Part shown: one piece after another, positions 19,348-28,657 of the stretch | How positions within the stretch are numbered: the first letter of the stretch is position 1 | Layout: every line of letters begins with the position of its first letter | Source: Peribacillus simplex | GTDB lineage: Bacteria > Bacillota > Bacilli > Bacillales > DSM-1321 | Assembly: GCF_900156045.1 (NCBI RefSeq) | Contig: NZ_FTMX01000001.1 | Span: forward strand, 682,001-746,000 | DNA length: 64,000 nt | Direction of reading: 5' to 3' | Notes under the pieces: model-generated | Told to the model about the DNA's origin: nothing | Databases searched by the model: none | Seen by the model: only the letters and a program-made list of their open reading frames with translations | Position numbers and translations under genes: made by a program

Positions 19348-20577
19348 ATGGATAACAATTTCAATCTTGATTTTGATTTATTATCTAAGGAATTATGTTT
19401 GTTACTTGAGATCCTGAAGATAGAAGATGAAAATAGCATAAAGAAATTAAGTATTGAATTACCTAAAGATATTGATTGGGAGAAATTTCTGAGTTTAACA
19501 AGACATCATCGGGTTTATCCATTAATTTATTCAAAGTTAATTAAAATTGATGAAAAAATTGTTCCTTCACATGTTATTCAAACCTTGTACAATGATTATA
19601 AAAAAAATACGTTTCAAATGCTACACTTAAGCGGGGAAATGGAACAAGTAAGTAAAGTGTTTACAGAAAATCAGATTCGACTTCTTTTTTTGAAAGGTCC
19701 TGTAATTGCAGCGGACTTATATGGAGATATTTCCTTGAGAACTTCAAAGGATTTAGATATTCTAATTCAAATTACCGATTTAAAAAGAGCAGACGAGTTT
19801 TTATTGATTTTGGGTTATGAAAGAGAGGAAATCCCATGTGCCAAGTGGAAATGGATGAATCATCACGTAACCTATTTTCACCCTCAAAAGAGGATCGAGA
19901 TTGAACTTCATTGGAGAATCCACCCTTATCCTACAAAGGTGCCGAATTTTAATGAATTATGGGAACGTAAAAGGATTAGTGAAATCACAAGCTATCCTGT
20001 CTATTATCTTGGAGTAGATGATTTGTTTTTATTCCTAGTTGAACATGGTGCTAGACATGCTTGGTTTCGTCTACGTTGGTTGGTAGATATTGATCAAATT
20101 CTAAGAAAAAGAATTACTAACAATAATATATTACAAAAAAATCAGCAAAACAATCAGCAAAACAATCATTCAGGAGGGCAAGCAATTATATTAGCTTCTC
20201 AGCTATTAAACACTCCAATCAATCAAGAGATGCATCTATTATCAACTGAGAAACGTTCAAGAAAGCAAGCACAAATGGCGTACTTTTTCATAATAGAAAT
20301 GGGTAATTTAAATGAACTCCAGCATAAAGATAATATGGCTAATTATCAAAAGCATCATACGTTATTGACAAATGTGAAGAAATATTTCTCCCTTAATCGT
20401 TATTTATTTTCACAGAAGTCGAATGTGCATAAGTTTATATTTATTATTAAATTATTTTTCCCAAGTTCTATGGATGTAAATACTTTGAAGTTGCCTAAAT
20501 TCCTTCATTTTTTATATTTTCCATTACGTCCTTTTTTGTGGTTCTGGAGAAAGACAAGGTACAAAGTTCTTAAATAG
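19348..20577 (+). CDS. Lasso-cluster nucleotidyltransferase-family protein
   Basis: 409 residues of the NTP_transf_5 family (uncharacterised nucleotidyltransferases). The core reads 'LLFLKGPVIAADLYGDISLRTSKDLDILI' (only the G-S/T..D-x-D pattern matters), followed by 'HWRIHPYP' and 'GARHAWFRLRWLVDIDQIL'. Such genes recur in paeninodin-type lasso clusters of Firmicutes; their role is unproven, although nucleotidyl transfer to the peptide has been suggested. AAGGAGG lies 8 nt before the ATG at 19348, which decides the start over an upstream in-frame codon. A low-complexity Q/N stretch lies around residues 265-280. It is separated by 1.35 kb from the rest of the cluster. Confidence 0.8.
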   Translation: MDNNFNLDFDLLSKELCLLLEILKIEDENSIKKLSIELPKDIDWEKFLSLTRHHRVYPLIYSKLIKIDEKIVPSHVIQTLYNDYKKNTFQMLHLSGEMEQVSKVFTENQIRLLFLKGPVIAADLYGDISLRTSKDLDILIQITDLKRADEFLLILGYEREEIPCAKWKWMNHHVTYFHPQKRIEIELHWRIHPYPTKVPNFNELWERKRISEITSYPVYYLGVDDLFLFLVEHGARHAWFRLRWLVDIDQILRKRITNNNILQKNQQNNQQNNHSGGQAIILASQLLNTPINQEMHLLSTEKRSRKQAQMAYFFIIEMGNLNELQHKDNMANYQKHHTLLTNVKKYFSLNRYLFSQKSNVHKFIFIIKLFFPSSMDVNTLKLPKFLHFLYFPLRPFLWFWRKTRYKVLK

Positions 20578-21732
20578 AAAAAATATCTAAAACAAAAAAG
20601 TGTTAATTTAATAGTTTAGTATTTTGTGTTTTCTTTCTGCTGCATAGCTTTTCTATATCTATTTTTATTTCCATCATTTATATATTCTTTGGGCGTGACA
20701 ATTAATATGTGGGGTAGGGGAAAACACCCTATTCCTTAACTTTATATACGATAATCAAATCTAAACTGAAGAAAAAAATATACTTTCTGGCGATTTTGAA
20801 CACTGTTTGTTCATTAGCTTTGTACATTTTACACCTTAGAAATTCAGTAGTTATAACCACCCATCTCTGCCTCCTCCTTAAATTCGAATGGATTTCTATC
20901 CCATCAATAAAGTAATCCAGCGTTTTGGTATTTCTTAATCATTTATAAATGGTAAGCAAATCCTTATTTTTCATGAATGTGTTGGGAGTTAAAAAATCTT
21001 GATTGTTTTTTATGATTAAATAATTGAAAATTTATTTTGCTTACTGTAAAAACAGGTTTTTCTTTTTCCTATTTTCCCGGAATAAAAATTTTCATTCATA
21101 TCGGTCAATCAGGTAATTTTGAACGGAAAACTCCTTCCTTTCTACTCTTAATTTTACTTCATCATTAGGCAATATATCTTTTGAAAAGAGCTATTAGAGC
21201 AAAAGATAGTGCGTTTCTTAGGCCTCTTCAACGTCATCTCCAAATAATTTTATACAATAGTTGTGATATTTTGTAATGATTTGCAATCTGTAGAATAAAA
21301 AACTTTTATTCTTCCATTTAATGTATATTTATATAGTATAAATTATTTTCTTTACGTTTTTACCCCCTAAAACAAAAATATAATTAGCATAAGATAATGA
21401 GTTTATTTATTCACAAAAGTGTTTAATCATTGTTGAATATAATGTTTCAAATGTTAGATTTCGAGAATTTCCTTCTTCACCATTTTGATAGCTTCTTTCC
21501 CACTGACTGGCCTTTCTGTATGCTAAAGAAGGTGTAATGCGTGTGGCTAAAATAGCTAATTTATGCAGCCTGTTCTCTAAGTCACAATCATTGTGAAGGA
21601 TGTATTTTAAATTGACACAGAGAAAAATAAATGATATTTTTAACTTAGTGGATTCGTTATAAAGAACGAAATATTCTTAGTGAAGTACGAGTGAGAATGT
21701 ATATTCATATGTTGAGGAAAGGATGAATATAA
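20578..21732. other. Non-coding stretch inside the lasso region
   Basis: About 1.15 kb of AT-rich sequence without an intact gene. I could not recognise any decayed family. Near its right end there is a candidate promoter for the downstream genes. Confidence 0.45.
21612..21640 (+). promoter_or_regulatory. Candidate sigma-A promoter of the lasso operon
   Basis: A consensus -35 TTGACA (21612-21617) is followed after 17 nt by TATTTT (21635-21640), a weak -10. It would drive the small basic protein gene and the macrocyclase operon. Confidence 0.4.
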
Positions 21733-21858
21733 ATGCCTCTATTTCTAATGAAAGAAATATGGACACCTTTAAAATTAGTCGGGGTTAAATTCTTTAAATC
21801 AGATGATAGAAGTATTTTCATCAAAATAATGAACCAACGTAGAAGGAAGTTAAAATAA
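21733..21858 (+). CDS. Unrecognised 41-residue basic protein, copy 1
   Basis: 41 residues starting MPLFLMKEIWTPLKLVG and ending in a basic tail (NQRRRKLK). A near-identical protein is encoded at 28202 on the other side of the lasso cluster. The two DNA copies differ at many third codon positions while the protein is conserved, which argues for real translation. GGAAAGG lies about 10 nt before the ATG. The gene is 71 bp upstream of the macrocyclase and probably in its transcript. I do not recognise the family; no signal peptide or full membrane helix is apparent. A role in self-protection or in regulation of the lasso peptide is possible, but that is only inference from position. Confidence 0.7.
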   Translation: MPLFLMKEIWTPLKLVGVKFFKSDDRSIFIKIMNQRRRKLK

Positions 21859-21929
21859 GTATACTTGATGTTCATAACCTAAATGAGTTAAAGGTATCGA
21901 TATATTAACATAACAAGCAGGGGGAAAAC

Positions 21930-23867
21930 ATGAGTGCTATAGCCGGTATTTATCATTTGAATGAAGAGCCTGTAAATCTCCAGTATGGTCGTAATTTAAT
22001 GACGGCTTTACAGAAATACCCTGCTGATTCTATCCAAATATGGCATTCAGAAAAGGTCTTTCTCGGTTGCCACGCTCAATGGATTACTCCTGAATCTGTA
22101 GGTGAACAGCTTCCGTACCACGATTCTGAAAGGCAGTGTACAATCACAGCTGACGCTATTATTGATAATCGTGAAGAATTATTCGACAAACTACATACTA
22201 GTAAAATTGATAGAAGTATTCTAACTGATAGTCAACTTATTCTATTAAGTTATCAAAAATGGGGAGAAGAAACTCCTAAGCATTTAATCGGTGACTTTGC
22301 ATTTATGATTTGGGATCAGAAGAAAAGAAAGTTATTTGGGGCAAGAGATTTCGCAGGGAGTAGAACGCTTTATTATCACAAAAATCATGAGAAATTTGCT
22401 TTTTGTACAACTATTGAACCTCTTCTTACATTACCATATATCGAAAAAAAACTGAATGAGCAGTGGTTAGCGGAGTTTTTAGCAATTCCAGGGATGAATG
22501 ATACTGTAGATGCTTTTTCAACAGTCTATAAAAATATAGATCAAATACCTCCCTCCCATACAATATCAATAGTGGAAAATAAAGTAATACTTTCGAGATA
22601 TTGTTCCATAGTAGATAGTGAGAAATTGCACTTGAAATCAAATAACGAATACGAAGAGGCTTTTAGAGATGTTTTTCAAAGAGCAGCTACTTCGAGATTA
22701 CGTACACACCGTAAAGTGGGAGCCAATTTAAGCGGTGGATTGGATTCAGGATCGGTTGTCAGCTTTGCTGCAAATACCCTCCGAAACCAAAACAAAAAAT
22801 TATATACCTTTAGCTCTATCCCTATTGATGAATTTGATGATTGGACCCCAAAACAACGATTAGCAGATGAGAGACCACTTATTAAATATACAGTTAATCA
22901 TGTTGGAAATATCAATGCTAAGTATTTAAAGTTTGAAGGCCAAAGCTCATTATCAGTACTAGATGATTGGCTAGAAATAATGGAAATGCCCTATAAGTTT
23001 TTTGAAAATTCCGTCTGGGTGAAGGGTATATATGAAGAGGCTAACAAGCTTGGAATAGGAGTATTGTTAAACGGTGCAAGGGGGAATTTTACAATTTCTT
23101 GGGGACCGACTTTTGATTACTATGCCTTATTATTAAGAAAAATGAGATGGATCCGCCTTTATCATGAAGTAAATTCTTATAGCAAAAATATGGGAGTAAA
23201 AAGATCGAGAGTAATGAAAGTGATTGGAAAAAAGGCTTATCCTTTTCATTCTAATATCAAAGCAAATAATCAAGATGATTCGCCATTATTAATTAATGAT
23301 GATTTTGCTCGGAGAACTAAAGTTTTTTCTAAACTAGAGGAACAAGGAATCAATATAATGGGCGTTAATCCTACAAATATTAATGAGATTAGGAAAAATC
23401 ATTTTGGTTATCTGAATGTGTGGAATCCAACGGGAACAAGTGGAACTAAATTATCCTTGCTGTATTCATTACAGGGACATGACCCTACGAATGATTTACG
23501 AGTTATTCAATTTTGTTTATCCCTTCCTTTGGAACAATTTGTGCAGAATGGTTTAGATCGATCACTCATTAGACGATCCACAAAAGGGTATTTGCCTGAT
23601 GACATTAGATTAAACCAGAAAACTAGGGGAGTTCAGGGTGCAGATACCATTGCTAGAATGCTCCCAAACTGGAATGCATTTATTGGTGAAGTGGAACAGC
23701 TTAGTCAGGATCCGTTAATAGCTAATTTTTTGAATATGGGAGCAATTAAGAAGGCACTTAACAAGTTTCGCACAGAACCCCAGCCTAATGTAGCCTTTGA
23801 TTCTGAATTTAGAATTTTAATGAGAGGTTTAATTGTTTATCGTTTTCTTAAAAGGCTATGTTTATGA
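21930..23867 (+). CDS. Lasso peptide macrocyclase, asparagine-synthetase-like (C protein)
   Basis: 645 residues. The N-terminal half resembles a class II glutamine amidotransferase, but residue 2 is Ser, not the catalytic Cys, so glutaminase activity is lost as usual in lasso cyclases. The C-terminal half is an asparagine synthetase domain with the ATP pyrophosphatase P-loop SGGLDS (residues 268-273). It adenylates the side-chain carboxylate of Asp9 of the core and joins it to the core N-terminus to close the macrolactam. GCAGGGGGAAAAC precedes the ATG. The precursor gene follows after 79 bp. Confidence 0.93.
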   Translation: MSAIAGIYHLNEEPVNLQYGRNLMTALQKYPADSIQIWHSEKVFLGCHAQWITPESVGEQLPYHDSERQCTITADAIIDNREELFDKLHTSKIDRSILTDSQLILLSYQKWGEETPKHLIGDFAFMIWDQKKRKLFGARDFAGSRTLYYHKNHEKFAFCTTIEPLLTLPYIEKKLNEQWLAEFLAIPGMNDTVDAFSTVYKNIDQIPPSHTISIVENKVILSRYCSIVDSEKLHLKSNNEYEEAFRDVFQRAATSRLRTHRKVGANLSGGLDSGSVVSFAANTLRNQNKKLYTFSSIPIDEFDDWTPKQRLADERPLIKYTVNHVGNINAKYLKFEGQSSLSVLDDWLEIMEMPYKFFENSVWVKGIYEEANKLGIGVLLNGARGNFTISWGPTFDYYALLLRKMRWIRLYHEVNSYSKNMGVKRSRVMKVIGKKAYPFHSNIKANNQDDSPLLINDDFARRTKVFSKLEEQGINIMGVNPTNINEIRKNHFGYLNVWNPTGTSGTKLSLLYSLQGHDPTNDLRVIQFCLSLPLEQFVQNGLDRSLIRRSTKGYLPDDIRLNQKTRGVQGADTIARMLPNWNAFIGEVEQLSQDPLIANFLNMGAIKKALNKFRTEPQPNVAFDSEFRILMRGLIVYRFLKRLCL

Positions 23868-23946
23868 TGATGGTTGAAAAAAGAAGAATCAACCATATAG
23901 TTTAACAGAGCCTATTAAATAACCTCATTGAAGGGAGGTGACAAAA

Positions 23947-24072
23947 ATGAAAAAAGAATGGCAAACTCCAAAATTAGAAGTACTTAACATTAACATGACT
24001 ATGGCAGGTCCTGGTATAACCATCCCTGATGCTACGCAGAATGATCCAGATGAAACGGTTCACCATAGTTAA
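23947..24072 (+). CDS. Lasso peptide precursor, paeninodin-like (A protein)
   Basis: 41 residues with a near-perfect Shine-Dalgarno (AGGGAGGTG) 5-6 nt before the ATG. The 19-residue leader keeps the RRE-binding pattern as W5-x-x-P8-x-L10 (Trp in place of the common Tyr) and the Thr at -2 (T18). The 22-residue core runs from A20 to S41, starting AGPGITIPD; ring closure would link A20 to D28 (core Asp9), giving a nine-residue ring. The acidic tail ends in VHHS; the terminal Ser is the site phosphorylated in paeninodin. By hand calculation the cyclised core is about 2253.03 Da monoisotopic, or about 2333.0 Da with one phosphate. Confidence 0.93.
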   Translation: MKKEWQTPKLEVLNINMTMAGPGITIPDATQNDPDETVHHS

Positions 24073-24171
24073 TTAAAGATTTGATTGTTTTCCCCAAGTA
24101 ATAACTGCTCTTATACAATTTTTAAGGTATAAGGGCTTTGATTAATTTTTCTAGTATTTGGAGTGAAAGAG

Positions 24172-25110
24172 ATGGTAGAGATTGTACAAAATTTAGGTTA
24201 TAGAGCTTTCGGATTGAACCTTTTTAGTGAAATACCCCTTCCTGAAGTACCCAGACTCGGAATTTCCAAGGACATGACCGATGTGGAAATTGAATACGGG
24301 GATTTATCAGAGCTTTGGGAGAAGCAAGTTCTTTTGCCAAAACAAAAATATGTTGTTGAGGATCATATGGTTATGTTTCAAGTTCCAGGCATTGCCATAT
24401 TCAAGATTCAAGAAGGAAAGAAAATTACCATTTCACCTATATCAAATTCCGATAAGGATCATATTCGACTATATATTCTTGGAACATGTATGGGGATTAT
24501 CTTACTTCAGAAAAAAGTATTACCTTTGCATGGAAGTGCAATAGATATAAATGGGAAGGCATATGCTTTTATTGGTGATTCAGGGGCGGGGAAATCAACA
24601 CTTGCTGCTGCCTTTTTAAATGAAGGATTTCAACTTTTAAGTGATGATGTTATCCCTGTTTCTCTATCAAAAGACAATAAACCTTTTATAACTCCCTCAT
24701 ATCCACAACAAAAACTATGGCAAGAAAGTTTACAAGCTTTTGGAATAGAAAAGAAAGATTACCAGCCTTTATTTGAAAGGGAAACAAAATTTTCTGTACC
24801 AGTTGCGTCTAGTTTTTCAAATGAACCTTTACCATTAAGCTCTGTATTCGAATTAGTAAAAACAGAGCATGGAGAAGTTACACTACAAAAAATAAATCAA
24901 CTAGAACGTTTCCGAACTTTATTCTGTCATACATATCGTAATTTTCTAGTCCCACGATTAGGCTTAATGGAGTGGCATTTTATGGAATCGGTAAATATTT
25001 TAAATAAAATCCATATGTATAAATTGCATCGGCCTAACACAGGATTTACAGTCAATAATCTTGTATCTCAAATATTAGAAAATATAAACGAGGAGGATTC
25101 TTTATTTTGA
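24172..25110 (+). CDS. HPr-kinase-like lasso tailoring kinase (K protein)
   Basis: About 312 residues. A P-loop GDSGAGKST at residues 135-143 is followed by 'LLSDDVIPV', the Walker-B-like acidic pair of HPr kinase/phosphorylase proteins. The N-terminal ~110 residues are family specific. In the paeninodin pathway the homologous kinase phosphorylates the side chain of the C-terminal Ser of the precursor, and this precursor does end in Ser. The ATG at 24172 is chosen because GGAG lies 8 nt before it; a GTG at 24163 overlaps that site. The stop overlaps the start of the next gene (TTGA). Confidence 0.88.
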   Translation: MVEIVQNLGYRAFGLNLFSEIPLPEVPRLGISKDMTDVEIEYGDLSELWEKQVLLPKQKYVVEDHMVMFQVPGIAIFKIQEGKKITISPISNSDKDHIRLYILGTCMGIILLQKKVLPLHGSAIDINGKAYAFIGDSGAGKSTLAAAFLNEGFQLLSDDVIPVSLSKDNKPFITPSYPQQKLWQESLQAFGIEKKDYQPLFERETKFSVPVASSFSNEPLPLSSVFELVKTEHGEVTLQKINQLERFRTLFCHTYRNFLVPRLGLMEWHFMESVNILNKIHMYKLHRPNTGFTVNNLVSQILENINEEDSLF

Positions 25111-25409
25111 AAACACAACAAATTACGTTAGAAAAAGCAATTCTACAAAGTCCAGGAAACATTGTTAGTGACATGGATGGAGAAAAAGTGATGTTAAGTG
25201 TTCAAAAAGGAAAGTATTATAATTTAGGTAAATTGGGTGGAGAGATATGGGATCTAATGAAGGAGCCCATTACGATTCATGAGTTAATTACAACATTACA
25301 GTCTCAATATGATGTAGCACAAACAGAGTGTGAGGAGCAAGTTACGGAATTTATAAATCAATTGTTAGAGCAAGGCCTAGTTAAAATAGAAGATAGAATC
25401 AATTCCTAG
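25107..25409 (+). CDS. PqqD-like RRE protein (B1 protein)
   Basis: 100 residues of the PqqD family: 'VSDMDGEKVMLSVQKGKYYNLGKLGGEIWDLM' covers the beta-strand pair and helix of the RiPP recognition element (key residues D, G-x-Y-y-L and G-x-x-I-W). It binds the leader peptide and delivers the precursor to the protease and cyclase. TTG start overlapping the kinase stop codon, with GAGGAGG upstream, so the two genes are translationally coupled. Confidence 0.93.
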   Translation: MKTQQITLEKAILQSPGNIVSDMDGEKVMLSVQKGKYYNLGKLGGEIWDLMKEPITIHELITTLQSQYDVAQTECEEQVTEFINQLLEQGLVKIEDRINS

Positions 25410-25440
25410 TATCATGAATGTCTAGCTCTAGGAGGAAACA

Positions 25441-25917
25441 ATGAATATCACAAAGAAAGCTCGTAATTTTCTTCGATTGAATTATAAAACAAAGCTGCTG
25501 CTTATTGAAGCCTTTTTACATTTAGGTAGAGCCCGTTATCTTAAGAGCATCTCATTTTCAAAAGTTGCTCCTTCACTTGGTGAACAAATGAAAGAGACCT
25601 CATATACCTTCAATTCATCGAATAAAGAGGTATTAGCCAGTATATCGCGAGCTATTCATATTATGAGTCGCTATACTTTTTGGGAAAGCCAATGCCTTGT
25701 AAAAGCAATGGCTGGAATGAAAATGCTGGAGAAAAGAAATATTGATAGTACTCTTTATTTAGGGACAGCTAAAGGTGAGAATGGAGAACTCATTGCACAT
25801 GCTTGGCTACGCAGCGGTCCTTTTTATATTACAGGTGCTGAAGTGATGGATAGGTTCACGGTCGTTTCTAAATTCGCTAAAGAGAACAGCAATGAAAAGG
25901 TACAAGAATCTAGTTAA
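25441..25917 (+). CDS. Lasso leader peptidase, transglutaminase-like (B2 protein)
   Basis: 158 residues, Transglut_core3 fold. The catalytic Cys is C85 in 'FWESQCLVKA' and the His is H120 in 'LIAHAWL'; an acidic third residue would follow in the 'GAEVMDRF' region. It cuts the leader after the -1 Met (residue 19) of the precursor. TAGGAGGAAACA precedes the ATG. Stand-alone B1 and B2 genes, as here, are the usual arrangement in Firmicutes clusters. Confidence 0.92.
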   Translation: MNITKKARNFLRLNYKTKLLLIEAFLHLGRARYLKSISFSKVAPSLGEQMKETSYTFNSSNKEVLASISRAIHIMSRYTFWESQCLVKAMAGMKMLEKRNIDSTLYLGTAKGENGELIAHAWLRSGPFYITGAEVMDRFTVVSKFAKENSNEKVQESS

Positions 25918-26187
25918 CGTTCTCGATACCTATTATTATAGGGGGAATGTTTAACACGATCTCCTCCGGAAACGGTTGTTTATAATAGAGTGTATATAAA
26001 GAAACAAATTCCTATTTCTACGAATCACCAACCCCATTCGTATTCTATTATATCCATTAGGTCGAAGTTCTTATAAACCTACAATGTGCCCCAATACCCT
26101 TCCTTCAAATGTCGTAACTCAGCAAAATTGTAAAATGCTATGTAGACATTCGGGATAAAAAAGAAACAAGCTCTGTGATAGGAGGAT

Positions 26188-27993
26188 ATGATTTTGAAGC
26201 ATCTCTTGCATTTTACCAAGCGGATACATGATTATTCGGGGAAAATTCTATATATCAATCTTATTTGTATGATTTTAATAGGTTTATTAGAGGGTGTAGG
26301 AATTTTCTTATTAATCCCGTTGATTGGATTGACCGGTATTTTAGATATTAGTACAGAGGAAGTTCCTTTTTTAAGTTGGGTTAATGAATTATTCATAGGA
26401 ATTCCTGAAACGATTAGTCTTTTATTGATACTGGGAGTTTACGTGTCATTAATGGTAGGACAAAGTATTTTTAAGCGGAATCAAACAATCTTAGGTGTGA
26501 AAATCCAACAAGGTTTTATTAGACATTTAAGAGATGAGGCCTATGGAGGTTTGCTGCAAGTAAATTGGGGATTTTACCTGAAAAAGAGGAAAACTGATAT
26601 CATCAACATCATGACAAATGAAACCTTCAAAGTGAGTGCAGGTATTAATTTATTCTTACAGTTCTTATCTTCTCTTATTTTTACTTTCATTCAAATCGTT
26701 ATAGCACTTTATCTATCTGTTACAATGACTAGTTTTATTATAGTTTTTGGATTGATCCTAATCTTCTTCTCCAGGAAATTCATCAAAAGGTCTCAGGCTT
26801 TAGGAAAAGAAAGCTTCCAACAAACACAAACATACTTAGCTGGCATTACGGATCACCTTAATGGAATGAAGGATATCAAAAGTAATTCATTAGAAGATTC
26901 TCATTTGAGTTGGTTTCTTTCCTTAACTGAAAAAATGGAAAAAAACAGAATTAAGTTAACTACATTAAATACAACTTCTCAAATGATCTTCAAAATTGTT
27001 TCTTCATTTTTAATTGCGATTTTTGTCTTTTTTTCAATAAAAATGTTCATGGCCCAGCCAGCACAATTAATGTTGATAATGGTTATTTTTTCAAGGTTAT
27101 GGCCAAGGTTTACAAGTATCCAATCTAATTTAGAGCAAATAGGATCTACTCTTCCATCTTTTAAGGCATTGTTAGATTTACAAAATGAATGCAGGGAAGC
27201 AAGAGAGTTATATGATTCGGATTATAAATATAGTAAGCCTATTGAAATAAAACATGGGTTAGATTGTCGTAATGTTTATTTTAGGTATAATCCAAATGAA
27301 AACACCTATTCACTTAAAAATATAAATGTACAAATACCTTCTAACCGTATGACGGCTATTGTTGGCCGATCAGGGGCGGGAAAAAGTACTTTAATTGATA
27401 TTTTAATGGGATTAAATCAACCCGATCGGGGCGAGGTCAGTATAGATGGTATCCCACTTACTAGTGATCACTTATTATCACTAAGGAAATCGATTAGTTA
27501 TATACCGCAGGATCCGTTTCTCTTTAATGCAACTATACGGGAAAATTTGATGATTATTGACCCGAATGCAAGTGATGAATCTATTTGGGAGTCTTTAGGG
27601 TTCGCCGCTGCAGATGATTTTGTCAGTAAGCTTCCACAAGGTCTTGATACACTCATTGGTGATAGAGGAATTCGACTGTCAGGAGGAGAAAGACAACGAC
27701 TTGTACTAGCTCGTGCTATTTTACGTAAACCATCTATCCTTGTCTTAGATGAGGCAACAAGTGCTTTAGATACGGAAAATGAAGCGAAGATTCAAGCCGC
27801 TATTGAAAGGTTAAAAGGAACGATGACCATTATTGTCATTGCTCATCGGTTATCGACAATTCGTAATGCGGATCAAGTATTGGTAATGGATCAGGGAGAA
27901 ATTATTCAAGTCGGTGAATATAACCAACTAGCGAGTGAAAAAAGAGGGATGTTTAGCAATTTACTAGGTATCCAAATAGAATCAAGTATGTGA
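26188..27993 (+). CDS. Lasso peptide ABC exporter (D protein)
   Basis: 601 residues. An N-terminal membrane domain of six helices is fused to a nucleotide-binding domain with Walker A GRSGAGKST (about residue 393), Q-loop 'YIPQDPFLFN', signature LSGGERQR, Walker B 'ILVLDEATSALD' and H-loop 'VIAHRLST'. It would export the mature lasso peptide and give immunity. AGGAGG is only 2 nt from the ATG at 26188 but 8 nt from the TTG at 26194, so translation may start two codons later. A 270 bp gap separates it from the B2 gene and may hold its own promoter (TATAAT at 25981). Confidence 0.92.
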   Translation: MILKHLLHFTKRIHDYSGKILYINLICMILIGLLEGVGIFLLIPLIGLTGILDISTEEVPFLSWVNELFIGIPETISLLLILGVYVSLMVGQSIFKRNQTILGVKIQQGFIRHLRDEAYGGLLQVNWGFYLKKRKTDIINIMTNETFKVSAGINLFLQFLSSLIFTFIQIVIALYLSVTMTSFIIVFGLILIFFSRKFIKRSQALGKESFQQTQTYLAGITDHLNGMKDIKSNSLEDSHLSWFLSLTEKMEKNRIKLTTLNTTSQMIFKIVSSFLIAIFVFFSIKMFMAQPAQLMLIMVIFSRLWPRFTSIQSNLEQIGSTLPSFKALLDLQNECREARELYDSDYKYSKPIEIKHGLDCRNVYFRYNPNENTYSLKNINVQIPSNRMTAIVGRSGAGKSTLIDILMGLNQPDRGEVSIDGIPLTSDHLLSLRKSISYIPQDPFLFNATIRENLMIIDPNASDESIWESLGFAAADDFVSKLPQGLDTLIGDRGIRLSGGERQRLVLARAILRKPSILVLDEATSALDTENEAKIQAAIERLKGTMTIIVIAHRLSTIRNADQVLVMDQGEIIQVGEYNQLASEKRGMFSNLLGIQIESSM

Positions 27994-28201
27994 TTCTCTA
28001 ATTAAATCCGATTTGCCGACCTTTCTTAATAACATTGGGTAGACACAAAAAAATGAATTTCTTTATGCGGATTAATCAATCAAATAATGGGTATTATTAT
28101 ATGAATTAAATAAAGAGTAACTATTTAAAGCAATGACTCATATCTAGAGAGCGGTTGCTCTATTGACTGGGTTAATTAAGAAAGGGTGAATTTTTTTAAA
28201 A

Positions 28202-28327
28202 ATGCCTTTATACCAAATGAGAGAAATATGGACACCCTTAAAATTAGTAGGAGTTAAGTTTTTTAAATCCGATGATAATAGTATTTTCATCAAGGTTTTT
28301 AACCAACATCGAAGAAGGTTAAAGTAA
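28202..28327 (+). CDS. Unrecognised 41-residue basic protein, copy 2
   Basis: 41 residues starting MPLYQMREIWTPLKLVG and ending NQHRRRLK, the paralogue of the protein encoded at 21733. The identity is strongest in residues 8-31, and most DNA differences are synonymous. AAAGGGTGAA lies 10-15 nt upstream. The homology between the two copies extends about 35 bp past the stop codons (shared AACCTAAATG). No cyclase gene follows this copy; instead a terminator and a broken exporter fragment come next, as if the rest of a second cluster had been lost. Confidence 0.62.
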   Translation: MPLYQMREIWTPLKLVGVKFFKSDDNSIFIKVFNQHRRRLK

Positions 28328-28436
28328 TATGTTTTGATATAATGAGTATTAACCTAAATGTACCTCCATAGTGTTAGGAGAACCACTTTAGCAAAGCATC
28401 TAGCGTGTTAAATAAAACTCATTAGTTTGTTTATTG

Positions 28437-28468
28437 AGAGCCTAAAATAAAAAAGTTTTAGGCTCTTT
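28437..28468 (+). terminator. Intrinsic terminator
   Basis: GAGAGCCTAAAA pairs with TTTTAGGCTCTTT around a short A-rich loop. It ends the transcript carrying the second 41-residue protein gene. The long A/T part of the stem also gives a U-tract on the minus strand. Confidence 0.7.
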
Positions 28469-28495
28469 AGTATGCTTGGTTTTAAAGATCCATCA

Positions 28496-28657
28496 TGTAC
28501 TAGCCCGAGGAATTTTACGTAAACCATCGATCCTTGTTCTAGATGAAACAACAAGTGCCCGAAAGACACAAAGGAACCTTGACCAATATTGTAATTGCTC
28601 ATCGGTTATAGACGATTCGTAATGTGGATTAGTATTGGTTTTGGAGTAGGGTGAAGA
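28496..28657 (+). pseudogene. Fragment of a second lasso ABC exporter gene (nucleotide-binding domain)
   Basis: The DNA closely follows bases around 27703-27900 of the intact exporter: 'LARGILRKPSILVLDET' (Walker B region) and then the H-loop 'VIAHRL' followed by a stop. About 45 bp in the middle is deleted, so the frame is broken. It has no start and no function as a protein. The match stops where the sequence corresponding to 'QGE' ends; the next part of the gene appears 2.3 kb away at 30995. Confidence 0.8.
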
